Positions 10,586 to 21,321 are shown, numbered from the stretch's first letter. The stretch: 64,000 nucleotides of DNA from Sipunculus nudus (GCA_026874595.1 CM049309.1:25237033-25301032); one strand, 5' to 3'. Notes: generated from the sequence alone by a model not told the origin. Made by a program: numbers and translations.

Positions 10586-11386
10586 TGTTACAGGTGCTCT
10601 TTTTATTGTGTGGCACGGGCGTAGCTCCTGTTGTGGCGCTCGTGTTTGGCAGCGTATTACATTCTATGTTTAATCCGTGTTGGTTGAACTCTCGTTGTCA
10701 TGTGAGCCTTGAGCTTTCACGCCTGGTCGTGGATCAAGTGATGAGCCTGGCGTGTGGAAATACACAGCGCTGTTCTTTCTAGAGAATTCCTTTAACGTGT
10801 GTTGTGCAAGACCTTATAGACTATTCGAGAAGTGGAAAATTCCCGGCTTGACGTGTGAAGGTATATAAAGGGGCTGTTTTTAGAACCAGGGGGCAGACAG
10901 CAGAGCAGAGACCAGCGGACGCAGAAGCGTGTGTCAGATTCTAAGACCTTATCCGACGAATGCGGCAATTATACATTTTCAAAGATTTTCTCCTGGATTT
11001 TATTCATTTGGACTTCAGTTTACTTTCTGTGTTGTTGAAAGAACTTTCCACTGGACTGTCATTCTCCGAGAGTTTACATTCAAAGGACTTATCGTGGTGA
11101 CGGTGTTGGTATCGAGGTACTGTACCATTATCTTTCTGTGTGATTATACTGACTTGTTGCTTTAACGCCGTTTTACTGTATAATTGTATTGATTTAGTGT
11201 ATTGTATTGTTAGGGTTGTTTTAAGATTAAATTATAGTTATTTGTTAATAAAAAACCACTGACTTCTTTATTCATGCCCCTAGACATTTCACGCTGCTAG
11301 TGTTACAGAATCTGATTTTTTTATCTCCATTACAAAATTTGTGTTCATCACGCATACGTGATCTGTTTATATTAGGTTCCGTAACA
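10586..11386 (+). repeat. 3' LTR, uninterrupted (801 bp)
   Basis: TGTTAC to GTAACA. A TATATAAAG box lies at 10862-10869; candidate poly(A) signals are ATTAAA at 11226 and AATAAA at 11247. It matches the three pieces of the 5' LTR along its whole length and defines the empty sites of the two transposons there. Confidence 0.92.
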
Positions 11387-11524
11387 ACACGCTAAGCTAA
11401 TCAGATTTTAGCTTTTCCAGCGCAAACTGAATGGGTGTCTGGCACCTTTCCAAACCTGAAGAATCCTGCTGTTTCTCATAGCGTGTGAGTGGAAGGGAAG
11501 GTCACCGGGAGATCACGCGGTGTT

Positions 11525-12120
11525 CAGAGCGTAGAGTGTGGGGTGCTCCAATAAGCTCTCAAGTATCTCCAAACCTCCAATTTCCAGTCTTTTTGTTCTG
11601 CTTGTGCAATTTTTATCCTTTATAGCAAACTTCCGTTTTGTCTTTCGACCTCTAAATTGGCTGCTGGATTTAAAGGAGTAACTCTGTGATGCTGAACACC
11701 TTCCGTTAGCCTGTATTCCGCAAATTCACTATATGGAAACTGCGAATCATTTTCACTTGTTATCTTGACAGGCACCCAATTGATGATGCATTGTGAACAC
11801 CTTGTCTAAACTGTTAATAATCGTAGCACTTGTCACAGTTCGCATGATAAATATTTCATGAAATCTGCTGTAGAAACCTATCACCACAAAAACATAGTCT
11901 CCAGAAGGTAACGGAAGCTACCAGTAACCTAACAGTTATATGACAACATTTTGCTAGGGTCCACTCGGCAACTTTGTTGGTCTTAACGGCTCGGGATTTG
12001 AAGGTCTACCGACTATTTGACACCCATGGCACGCTTTGGCATGTTTTTCATGGCCACCCTAGTTTAGATCTCAGTCTTTTCTTAGTTCCAACGATTCCTA
12101 GATGGCCCTTATGTGCCAAT
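11525..12120 (-). pseudogene. pol: Integrase of the second gypsy element
   Basis: On the minus strand the amino end reads LAHKGHLGIVGTKKRLRSK, part of the HHCC finger. LPSGDYVFVVIGFYSRFHE follows at about 11900-11845, then ITSENDSQFPYSEFAEY, which holds the second catalytic Asp. RVTPLNPAANLEVERQNGS carries the catalytic Glu, followed by DWKLEVWRYLRAY. The stretch where the first Asp should be contains two stops. A plus-strand open frame over 11974-12384 is only its antisense. Confidence 0.8.
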
Positions 12121-12429
12121 GTAACTTATCTTGGTCTCAGTTTTAACGGTGGCACCATGCGAGTTCCTCGTAGTACTATCTTTCCTATACACAGTTCATC
12201 TCTCACCGAAAGATATTTCACCGAAATCGAGATAGTTTTCCACTGTTCGTTCCAAACAGACTCTCGAACTTCTGTCAATTCACTGTCATCTACAGAACAT
12301 TGTTCATTTTCTCTGGTAGTGACAGCATTTGGTGTTCTTGTCACAGCGACAAATCCAACAAAATCCTCACCAATGTTCATATGACCTTTTGGCATAGGGG
12401 TCACCTGGCTCAGCCTTGAAAGGAAATCC

Positions 12430-12900
12430 GCGATATTTTCTTTTCCAGGCCTATACACCACTCTGAACGTACAAGGTTGTAATATCAGCACCCAACGTTG
12501 GATTTTTTAGGTATTGACTTCCTAGAGTATATAAACTCTAAAGGTTTATGATCTGTGATTACATCAAATGTTATTCCACACAGATACGGATGAATTTTCC
12601 ACAAGCCAAGACTATGACTAACGCTTCTTTCTCGGTCCGCAAATACCTTTTCTCAACGTATGTTAGACTAGCACTGGCATAGCTAATGACCCGAGGCTGA
12701 TCATTCTGAATCTGTACAAGGAATGCTCCCAGTCAGCTCGGACTAGCATCAACAATGATCTGAGTCTTTGCATCCCTTTGAAAGTAACCAAATGTCTCTG
12801 ACTTAATCAGTCTCGGTTTCAGTTTCTCAAATGCGACGTCTTGCCTGGGCCTCCATCTGAACACTGCTCCCTTAGTTAACACGCAATGGAGCCGCAATAA
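12430..12900 (-). pseudogene. pol: RNase H of the second gypsy element
   Basis: The minus strand encodes QIIVDASPS, a stop, then LGAFLVQIQNDQPRVISYAS and YLRTEKEALVIVLACGKF. It ends VYRPGKENIADFLSRLSQ at 12460-12405. This gives the DAS, E and AD catalytic positions in order, interrupted by stops. The open 121-codon stretch 12126-12491 starts in this domain and runs into the linker to integrase. Confidence 0.75.
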
Positions 12901-13700
12901 TGACGAAATCCGGAATGTATCTGCTATTTAACTGTACCAGACCAAAGAAACTCCTGATCTCACTGACACTTTCGGGTTTTCATGCCGGTAATGCTGACTT
13001 GAATTTGTCCTCAGCTGGCCTTATTCGGAGTTGATATATACATGACCGAGGAATGTTAAGATGTTCAGTCCAAATCTACACTTGTCACGATTTAAAGTCA
13101 TACCTTTATCTTGTAAGCGCTGCAGCACTTTTACAACTCTCTCATCATGCTCTTCCTGACTAGCAAAATGAATGATAATATCATCTGATATGTTTTGTAC
13201 ACTAGGACAATCTTGTAATACCTGTTGTATTATTTGTTTGCTATTACTCTGGAGCAGCAGAGATATATATTGAACATCAGTCTCTTGTAGCGACAAAGTC
13301 CCTTATGTGTCACAAATGTTGTGATAGCTCGAGATGGTTTATCCAGCTCTATTTGATGGTAACCCCGTCGAAGGTCAAGTTTGCTGGACACTACTGTTGT
13401 TCATATCCTGTAGAACTTCATCAATCGTTTCGGATGCCGTTCTCTCACTAAATCCCTATTCGCTTGCCGTATGTCAAGACACAGTCCAATGTCTCCATCT
13501 AGCTTAGGAACACATATAACAGGACTAACCCATGGTGTGGGGCCTACAACATTCTCGATGATATCGCTAAGCTCAAGATCATCAAGTTTCTTTGACAATG
13601 CCGCTCGCATGAGCGAAAATGGAATTCGGTACTGCTTCTGAGCTACCGGTTTCACTGTTTTGTCAAATTGAAGCTTTAACTGATAATCAGTAAGTTTGCC
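12900..13700 (-). pseudogene. pol: Reverse transcriptase of the second gypsy element
   Basis: On the minus strand 13655-13401 gives PWVSPVICVPKLDGDIGLCL, the gypsy RT fingers. 13296-13021 contains NISDDIIIH, the catalytic box with Ile in place of Tyr or Phe, and TLNRDKCRFG and LTFLGHVY. The two parts are in different frames with a gap between. Not functional. Confidence 0.8.
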
Positions 13701-14760
13701 GACACCTATGAAACAACTCTTTTAAACAACTCTCTTAAGTCCCCAGTATATCACTGGTCAAGTTCAACAGCTCTATCACATCCCAATAATGGCTGACCTA
13801 AACCTTTGATCACAACAAATTCAGCAACAACAGTTTAATTGTTAACTGTTGTCTCTGCTTTAAAATATCAAAATGTTTTCAGTGGTTCACTTGTACCATA
13901 AGCTTAAATCAGTTTCTCACACTTTCTATAAGTACATTTAATCTTTTGACTCTTTAAGTGCTCCCAGATTTCAGCATCAATAATATTTGTACTTGATCCC
14001 GAATCAATAATCTTATTTATTGGAATACCTCTAATCAATAGTCTGATATTTAACATGGTCCTGTACAATAAAAGCAAAGTCACTTCTCTCGTGCTCCGGC
14101 TCTGCCTCTGGTTTTCTCATCAGACATACAATTAACAATATGTCCCTCTCACAGCAAAATGTCCTCCTTTGTCACATTTGTTACAGGTCTTATTGTGGGC
14201 AGGACCAGATGGATCTCTCCAAAAATGTCTGACTTTTTATTTCAACGATAACATCTTTGTTGCACCTGTGTATGCAGCGTATTCCGTGGCATGGAACTGT
14301 TACTATATTTACTGGTTTTATCACCAGTTCTACCAGACCATTTAGGTTTACCTTTATTCTGCGAGACCCGGAGCACAGTTTCAAATTCACCTTTTCCATA
14401 AATCTTATTACGCAGAGCTAAAGTTGCTTCCATGGATCTTGCAATCTCCTTTGCCTCAGGTAAGGTGGGAACCTTGGACCTTCCCTAACAGTTTTCTCCC
14501 GAGAGCATCACTTTTACAGTTATGTATGATCTGGTCTCTGATATGTTCAGTTACACTGTCATCAAAGCCACAATTAACTTCCTTTCTGCGAAGTCGAGGG
14601 ACAAATTGATCGAAAGTTTCATATTCATTTTGACATATTTCCTTAAAGAAATAGCTTTCTTAAGGCGTGTTGATCTTTGACATAAAATAAGCATCCAGTG
14701 CCAGTAGCGCTGCATTGAAGAAATGCCTTTTATCTAAACACAAATCCAAAAGTGCCAAAA
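13700..14760 (-). pseudogene. gag: Gag and protease remnants of the second gypsy element
   Basis: Around 14190-14130 the minus strand gives TCNKCDKGGHFAVRG, a CCHC knuckle lacking its last cysteine. Upstream frames (14190-14433) are basic and low in complexity, as in Gag nucleocapsid leaders. Between 13700 and 14080 only short, protease-like stretches are visible, and I cannot place an active site. The outer edge near 14760 is arbitrary. Confidence 0.6.
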
Positions 14761-15465
14761 AATCTTCATGAATTTATTTTTATTTATTTAATGTTTTAAT
14801 CAGAGTGATTAAAACGCCGCGTGGGGCTAAAGTCATTTCGTTTTGCTCCCAAACGCAGCCAAAGTTTATTTTTATAATAAACATATATGTGGTTGAGTTT
14901 ATTCTGTAACAGAAAACAAAATATAAAAATCTGCATGGGTAAAACATAGGTGGACCGCGGCATATAGGGCTGACCACAATCTTGTGAAAGGTACTCATTC
15001 ACAAAACACTTAGAACAAGAAATAGTTCGCATATATAGATCCTAGACCTGCCGAACATATAAATTTGATACCGACAAAAAACACGGGTTTAATTATACCC
15101 GTGTTATCAAGTAAAAGTATGTTAACTGGATGTTTACTTATAGTCAGGACGGGTTTCATGCCTCAAGTTGTTAATAGACCAACAGTTTATTTGTTTAAGC
15201 GATAAACCCTTCTTCTGTCCAAGGTAATGCAGCATGCCAAATATTTTAAGAACTTTACTTAGCCTAAGTAGGCCTTTGCTTACGTGTAAAAGTGTATTTC
15301 ATGCAGTGATCTACATTTATTTGTGACATGAATCCGCATGATGCAGCAACATAATATAATCCGCAGTATTCCACATTTTACGTTTCTCGATCACGAAGCG
15401 GTTATACACTGCAGTCGTAGCTGATCTCCCTGGCTATAGGCCTATCCTCTGTTTTGTATATGCCT
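14760..15465. other. Unassigned AT-rich sequence
   Basis: I see no gene, repeat ends or RNA. Overlapping 70-80-codon minus-strand frames at 14780-15032 resemble no family I know. Confidence 0.5.
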
Positions 15466-16560
15466 AGCTCACATATACATCGGGCGCCGTACGATTTTTT
15501 CAACCCGCCGGCTTGCCGTTAGTTTTCGAGACCGTACGGTCACCGTGAGATTTTTCATCCCACGTTGTTTGCACTCACATAATCTACGGTGACCGTACGG
15601 TAACCTCCGAAACTTGGTTGATAAGGAGGCCGTCCGGGAACCGTAAAGTGACCGTGCGGGTTCTATGCATGAAGCAAGTACACCGTGCGGTGCCCGGCCG
15701 GTGACCGGCAGGCGCCCGGCCGCGATCGCTGGCACCGTGCGGCCACCGTAAGGTTATTTTCTGCTTTATATATAGCTGTTTAACATAACGCCAAAGAATA
15801 AGAAACGGTCAAACAGGACAGAGTCCAATATAAATTTTCGGTATATTATAATCATAGTTTTTCTTATGTTACTCGATTCGATTTTTCATAATGAACGTTT
15901 ACCACAAAATATAATTATTGAAAATAAATAATTGATATTATATTTTTGTAGTGCCAAACCTGAGCGCTATACTTATTCAAATCAATTTTCAAGGGTCAAT
16001 AAAACACTTGACACGATAAGAGAAGTTAGCTTCAGCGCACAGAGGTTCAGAGTTTATAACAAATATAGGCCTATGACGATGTGGCTGTATTTATATAATC
16101 GACAACTCAGATTTAGGGCACCGTGAGGACACCGCATGGGCAAAATTCACATCGCAAGGGAGCCGTGCGGACCCCGCACAGCAGCCATTCGACTTTCAAC
16201 ATATCACACCGAGCCCTTACGGGTACCGTAAGGCTATCGCACGTTGCCCGTACGGCAACGGCGGACACCGCAAGGCGCCCATACGAATATTTTCGGGAAA
16301 ATTACCCGGTAAACGTACGGGTGCCGCAAGGATACCGGCCGGTGCCTGTTGGGCGACCGTACGGCCTTTCTACGTGCTATAACGGTGAGTTGAAAACGCC
16401 GGGAGAATTGAGCCAGCTCAGCACCACGGCGCCCCTACGGCGAGTAAAAATTGAACCGGCGCCCGTGAAAATCGTACGGGTACCTTGCGGGCACCGTGCG
16501 AATATGACCAAAAATGGTGATTTTACTCACCGTACGGGCCCCGTAGGCTACATGTGATAG
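15466..16560. repeat. CCGTACGG-rich inverted arms around an AT-rich centre
   Basis: Two GC- and CpG-rich blocks (about 15470-15755 and 16115-16550) are studded with a degenerate palindrome. ACCGTACGGT, CCCGTACGGC and ACCGTACGGG are typical forms, with CCGTGCGG variants, about every 15-30 bases. They flank an AT-rich centre (15760-16110). Palindromic motifs on both sides suggest a foldback-like repeat. Frames of 88 codons (minus) and 144 codons (plus) have arginine-, proline- and histidine-rich composition dictated by the motif, and I do not call them genes. Confidence 0.6.
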
Positions 16561-17084
16561 CGGCTATAGCAAGGTTCACTGGGTCTTAACTAGGGTTGGC
16601 ACAACGAATTATGATCAGACCAATGAGTGCGTGGTATCTCATTGTGCATCCAAGGGAGGGTATAATTCGCTGATCAGCGGTCTGCAGTATAAAATGTTTA
16701 TCAGCGCGCTGATCAGCGACCTTTCAATTAAAGCATTAATTTCAGGCAAATTAGCCCCCATATAGCAGCCTCCGACTATTTTGTGATTAAATATGATTAA
16801 AAGGCACCTTTGCTATCAGCATTAAGTATTTTCAAATATATCAATATATTTTTATGGTATATTAATTTTTCTACATGAAACGCAACAAATGTAACTGCCG
16901 GTGACTATATATGTCGCTGGTCAATCCAAGCATAAATTTCAGGCAAATTAGCCCAAATATAACAACCTCCGACTATTATGTGATTAAGTGTGATTTAAAG
17001 ACATGTTCTATAAGTATTTCATATTTACAAACATACGAATATATTATAATGTGTTACATATTATGCATGAACCTTTTTACCACC

Positions 17085-17915
17085 TGCTATTTCGCCGATC
17101 AGCAAACGGCGCAATCGCATGACGCTAATAAAGTGCTCATCGTCAATGATTTACGTATGTCTTGACTAAGATACCGGTCGAGCTGACATCTGATTTTCTA
17201 TGATGGTAACATAGAGGACCATCAGTTGTTTTACTTATATCCTGTGAAAATCGAATGATTGCCAATACATCGCCCCTTCCAGGCTACCATGGTCATACCA
17301 ACTTTCAAATATCCGTTCCCCACCGACCACTCGGAGATATTAGCCAAGAGTGGGGCGCGCTGCAGTATAATTTGTTGGTAGGTGTTCACCGGCCAGATGA
17401 TAGAAATAGCCGAGATATACACTTAGTATGAATGTATATAAATTTTGAATTATTGAAAATTAAATATGTTAAATATGTTAGCGATTGCAAAAAAATTCAG
17501 TCGACAATATTTTGCTGTGGATTCATAAGTGGCATTTCACTTAAATATATGTGCAGGATACTGTAAATAAAATTAAAATTTTTAATTACATTCAAACTAA
17601 GTATATGTCTCAGCTATTTCTATCATCTGGCCGGTGAACACCTACCAACAAATTACTGCAGCGCCCCTTACTGTCAGCTAATATCTCCGAGTTGTCGGTG
17701 GGGGACGGATATTTGTAAATTGTATGTGGTACGATAAACTGGCAATCATTCGGTTATCACAGGAAATAAGTAAAACAACTGAGAGCCCTCTATGTTACCA
17801 TTGTAGAGAGTCACTGATGACACGTATCATAACCAAGAAATACGTAAATCAATGCCGATGAGCACCTTATCAGCGTCAAGCGATTGCGCAGTTTGCTGAT
17901 CAGCGAAATAGTATT
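17085..17915. repeat. Palindromic core with arms of about 360 bp
   Basis: The left arm includes CACCGGCCAGATGATAGAAA (17388-17407), and the right arm includes its complement at about 17618-17637. Both arm ends contain a CTGATCAGC-like motif next to TTTCGC or GCGAAA. The centre is about 110 bp. A transcript across it could fold into a long hairpin. Confidence 0.8.
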
Positions 17916-18240
17916 TGGTAGAATGGTTTAATGTGTATCAGGCCTTGGGCGGGGCCCAGGCCAAGGTCTGCTGGTAAACTGTACTCTTTAACGTATATCT
18001 AATAACTCATTGTCTAGGGGACTTAATAAACTCAACATTCACCAAGACCTCTTACTAAAATTCCCAGTACTCGCATCGCGAACCAGCCATGTACTGAGGG
18101 GTTATTGCAAGAAGGCATGTAATGTAAGGACACGGAGACAAGTAACCAACAAGAGCATATATTGAAACTTTATTGCAATACAAATAAATAATAAATGAAA
18201 ATTAAGTAAAACTTATTGGAATAACAAAAACTGACTAGAA

Positions 18241-18996
18241 TTACTGGAATCCCTGTCTGATTATGTCGCTCTTAAACTTCAAAAAAACATGGCGGTGAGA
18301 TTTAATGAGATTTAACATGTCAGTTGCATTGAGATTTTTCCTGATGGGTCTGTTTGAGCATGATGAGCTTGTGTGAACATTATGTACAAGTGCGTCTGAG
18401 CTTGATGAGCTTGGGTGAGCATTATTAACAAGTTTCTTTGAGCATGATGAGCTTGTGTGAACATTATATACAAGTGCGTCTGAGCTTGATGAGCTTGGGT
18501 GAGCATTATTAACAAGTTTGTTTGAGCATGATGAGCTTGTGTGAACATTATGTACAAGTGCGTCTGATCTTGATGAGCTTGGGTGAGCATTATTAACAAG
18601 TTTGTTTGAGCATGATGAGCTTGTGTGAACATTATGTACAAGTGCGTCTGAGCTTGATGAGCTTGGGTGAGCATTATTAACAAGTTTGTTTGAGCATGAT
18701 GAGCTTGTGTGAACATTATGTACAAGTGCGTCTGAGCTTGGGTGAGCATTATAAACAAGTTTGTTTGAGCTTGATGAGCTTGGGTGAGCATTATTAACAA
18801 GTTTGTTTGAGCATGATGAGCTTGTGTGAACATTATGTACAAGTGCGTCTGAGCTTGATGAGCTTGGGTGAGCATTATTAACAAGTTTGTTTGAGCTTGA
18901 TGAGCTTGGGTGAGCATTATTAACAAGTTTGTTTGAGCTTGATGAGCTTGTGTGGGTATTACGTACAAGTTTGGTTCTACTTGAGTTTTTAATCAA
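18241..18996 (-). other. Open frame through the 42-bp array, coding status doubtful
   Basis: A 251-codon stretch of the repeats SSSSSNKLVNNAHP and SSSCS/SSSSSDALVHNVHT, ending in a unique tail (MLNLIKSHRHVFLKFKSD). It has no ATG at the start: the frame opens from a TTG, and a TGA lies 15 bases upstream. The only Met codons are the one in the tail. A second frame through the same array is also open, because 42 is a multiple of three. An AATAAA (minus) lies at 18169-18174, about 70 bases past the stop. A transcript is plausible; translation would need an upstream exon. Confidence 0.3.
18350..18968. repeat. 42-bp tandem array with an alternating two-type (84-bp) unit
   Basis: About 14-15 monomers of two alternating kinds: one has GAGCATGATGAGCTTGTGTG with TGTACAAGTGCGTCT, the other GAGCTTGATGAGCTTGGGTG with AACAAGTTTGTTT. 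The alternation is broken near 18730 and 18890, where monomers of one kind are adjacent or shortened, as expected from unequal exchange. Confidence 0.92.
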
Positions 18997-19177
18997 TCTC
19001 CATAATCTAGCTCAACTCGAGAAATCCCCAGCCCTAAACTCACCACCACACTGGTCAGTATCCCTCGACACCTCCGGGCAAGATCAATTTGCTCTTGCTG
19101 CCCTCTCTGTCTCTGACCTAATGACTGAGTCTCAACTGCCACGTGCCCTCTGTCCTATTCTGAACAGGGGAGCCTGT

Positions 19178-19201
19178 CTTATATAGGGCCGATCAGCCAA
19201 T
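19178..19201 (-). promoter_or_regulatory. TATA box with inverted CCAAT
   Basis: On the minus strand CTATATAAG (19178-19186) is followed by a GC-rich start region, and ATTGG (complement of CCAAT, 19197-19201) lies 11 bases upstream. Spacing is tight but promoter-like. A transcript from here would cross the 42-bp array and reach the AATAAA at 18169. Confidence 0.45.
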
Positions 19202-19655
19202 CAGAATTAAGAACACTATTTTAAGTCAACCATCGCCTAGGGAAGGGCACGTGACTTGACTAGAGGCTACTCTGCATCCAATGACTTTTGGGAGAAATAA
19301 CTAGACATTGTTGTAGGTACTACCAGACACAAGGGACTATAATATTACAGTCGGCATCCCTGTGTACACAACACAGCTAGATCTTACCTATACTAAAGTT
19401 AAAATAAACAGTCCTGAATCTAATCAGATATATAGCAAATCAAACCACAGGGTACAAAACATAAAGTTAGATGCTTAAAAAAGCCTAAATTTACTACACA
19501 TGCATAAAAAGTAAATAATTAAAAATGTATTCGTATGTTTGTAAATACGTAATACTTATAGAACTTGTGTCTTTAAATCACATTTTATCACAATTTTAAT
19601 CTGATCAGCATTTTATACTGCAGCACCCACCCTCGTTGGTCTGATAACACCGAGA

Positions 19656-20280
19656 CACCCGTTCTCCTTAGTCTAATTCTTGGCTCTGTACCAGAATCGG
19701 TGTAATCAGACCAAACGGAGCGAGTCACATATTAAAAATTTGGAGCGTTTTCACATACATGTATAATACACTATAGTTATTTCTTGCAAATATAAGTAGG
19801 CTGTTGCAATTACTTGACATTTTCCGCATTTTCCTTTTTCTCTATTTTCCTGTTTCAGTTGTCTGCAGAAATGTGTTACCAAATATGATTTAAATTTAAT
19901 TGTGAGGTACAAGGCCTTGGCTTACTTTGGGTATCAAAAAAAAGATTACTTAGATACTTATACAATAATGGTGTTTAAGAAAGTAAAAATTTTGACTTTG
20001 AAATGTAGGCCTATCACTAAGTGCCCTTTATGCATCTATAGGCGGCCGTATAAACCCCAGCATAACAACATAGTAAAAATAAATAGAATTTAAGCAATAT
20101 ACCCTAATGGTAAAATAATAAACATGCCGCGCGGCGCGTGTAGGGGCAGCATTTCGGCGACTTAGTTTAAAATAGAGAAGCATTACAAGTTCACCAGAAA
20201 GTCGATATTTGTAGTAACATATTTGGCTGGTTTTTTTTTGTTTTGATTAGGGATTTAGTGCTTTTTGATGGTGTTTCCTG
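19656..20280. other. Unassigned AT-rich sequence
   Basis: No gene or repeat ends were recognised. One CG-rich island (20125-20155, GCCGCGCGGCGCG) stands out in AT-rich DNA. Confidence 0.5.
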
Positions 20281-20283
20281 GGC

Positions 20284-20470
20284 CAGAGTTGGGTCCAAAA
20301 GCATTTTTACTCGAAGTATTCGCACTCATGAGTACTATTTAGAGTACTCTGTACTCGTACTCGAGTAATTTCTTCAAAATGACCTAAGTACTCAAACTAG
20401 TACTCGAGTACTATGCAAGTACTCATGAAAACGAGTACTTTTATGAGCACTATTGAGTACTTCAGTACAT
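20284..20470. mobile_element. hAT-like end with GAGTACT motifs
   Basis: It begins CAGAGTTGGGTCC, which resembles common hAT termini (CAGxGTTGGG). About ten copies of AGTACT, ACTCGAGTA and GAGTAC follow in both orientations, as in subterminal transposase sites. I did not find the matching opposite end. Confidence 0.55.
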
Positions 20471-21032
20471 GCACATATAATTATAAAATTATATTTATGT
20501 AAACACAAATGATACATACATACATAAATACATGTATACATACATACATATCTATTGTTAACATTGTTTGTGGGAGTGGGGGGGGGGGGGTCTAACAATC
20601 CAATTGCTTGCACATTGACACAAGAATGGCAAACAGTAACAGATCACCCAGTGCTCACCCGTTCAAAAGCTAAGAAGTTAGAAGAAAAGACTAAAATGGA
20701 TTCGTGTATTAGAGTCCTGGCTTGACGTATAAGATGAAACCCACATCACATTTAGTGCTGCACACTCCATCATAGGTTGTTGGGTTTTTGGTGGCAGAGA
20801 GGTTACTAACAAAGATGAAACCCCTTATCACTGCTGGCTGGCCAGTTAATATAATAGACTTCATCCATCACAGGCCCATTACAGGACCTTTCATATTCCA
20901 GCTGGTGTTCTATGTCTTTGCCCCTATCAGCCTTGTTACTTGTTACATAATGTGTGAGACTTGCTCCTGGTACACTCAGTCACACTCATAGTCAGCAGCG
21001 CTAGCGGTCATGTACTTTAGTCTATCACAACA

Positions 21033-21033
<1 letters not shown>

Positions 21034-21079
<46 letters not shown>

Positions 21080-21080
21080 T
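21034..21080. repeat. (TC)n-(TA)n compound microsatellite
   Basis: About 14 TC units directly followed by about nine TA units. Confidence 0.97.
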
Positions 21081-21268
21081 AGTATATATATACCCAGGAA
21101 TATATAACTCGCAATTAACACATAGAAATTTTTCATTAAAACTGGTATAACTGAAGTATAAGGGATGCAGCTCAAGTGTGTACCCTGCTTTTTAAAGAAT
21201 AGTCACACTCATAGTCAATGGCTCCAGCACTCCGTAGTGAATCATAACATCGGTCTTTCTCTCTCTCA

Positions 21269-21321
<53 letters not shown>
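21269..21321. repeat. (AT)n microsatellite
   Basis: About 26 AT units after a short CTCTCTC run. It resembles the compound microsatellite 200 bp upstream, as does its flank (AGTCACACTCATAGTCA), so the two are probably a duplicated segment. Confidence 0.96.

Larger units (their letters stand above)
137..11386 (+). mobile_element. Gmr1-like Ty3/gypsy LTR retrotransposon, nested and decayed
   Basis: A complete but dead LTR retrotransposon. Both LTRs begin TGTTAC and end GTAACA, and the element is flanked by ACAC (133-136 and 11387-11390). Behind the 5' LTR is a proline-tRNA-like primer site, and a polypurine tract precedes the 3' LTR. Internal order is gag, protease, integrase, reverse transcriptase, RNase H. 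Most gypsy elements have integrase last; integrase before RT is the order described for Gmr1-like gypsy elements. The RT and RNase H are gypsy-type, so this is not a copia element. The coding region has several in-frame stops and at least four frame changes, so it cannot make Pol. Two other transposons sit in the 5' LTR. The clade name is inferred from gene order and motifs, not from a tree. Confidence 0.88.
11391..14760 (-). mobile_element. Second Ty3/gypsy element, canonical order, decayed
   Basis: Read on the minus strand: a Gag-like zinc knuckle (about 14160), a protease-type region, reverse transcriptase (13655-12900), RNase H (12900-12430) and integrase (12120-11525). This is the usual gypsy order, so it is a different lineage from the neighbouring element. 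I found no LTRs. All domains carry stops or frame changes. The younger element at 137-11386 abuts its integrase end and may have inserted into or beside it. Confidence 0.8.
17934..19498. other. Insert in the right arm, carrying a 42-bp array and a promoter-like region
   Basis: Sequence homologous to the left arm stops near 17934 and resumes near 19498, so about 1.56 kb was inserted. It contains a GC-rich palindromic stretch (17942-17966, CTTGGGC...GGCCAAGG), a 42-bp tandem array and, on the minus strand, a TATA box with upstream CCAAT. I found no terminal repeats that assign it to a class. Confidence 0.55.
16600..19655. mobile_element. Large inverted-repeat (foldback-like) element with an insert
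   Basis: The outer ends match in reverse: CTGCAGTATAAAATG near 16682 and its complement near 19610, with ATCAGACCAA outside both. Next in, 16980-17060 matches 19590-19510 inverted. The inner part is a near-perfect palindrome, 17085-17450 against 17915-17560, around a short AT-rich centre (17450-17560). The right arm is interrupted at 17934-19498. I saw no transposase and no clean target duplication. Confidence 0.75.

Noticed and set aside
11974-12384. A 136-codon plus-strand frame
   Set aside because: It is the antisense of the integrase and RNase H linker of the second gypsy element.
15469-16557. 88-codon minus and 144-codon plus frames as arginine-rich proteins
   Set aside because: Their composition is dictated by the repeated CCGTACGG motif, with no domain or splice context.
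18241-18996. A 251-residue serine-rich repeat protein
   Set aside because: No ATG start, a stop 15 bases upstream, and a second frame equally open because the unit is 42 bp. Kept only as a doubtful feature.
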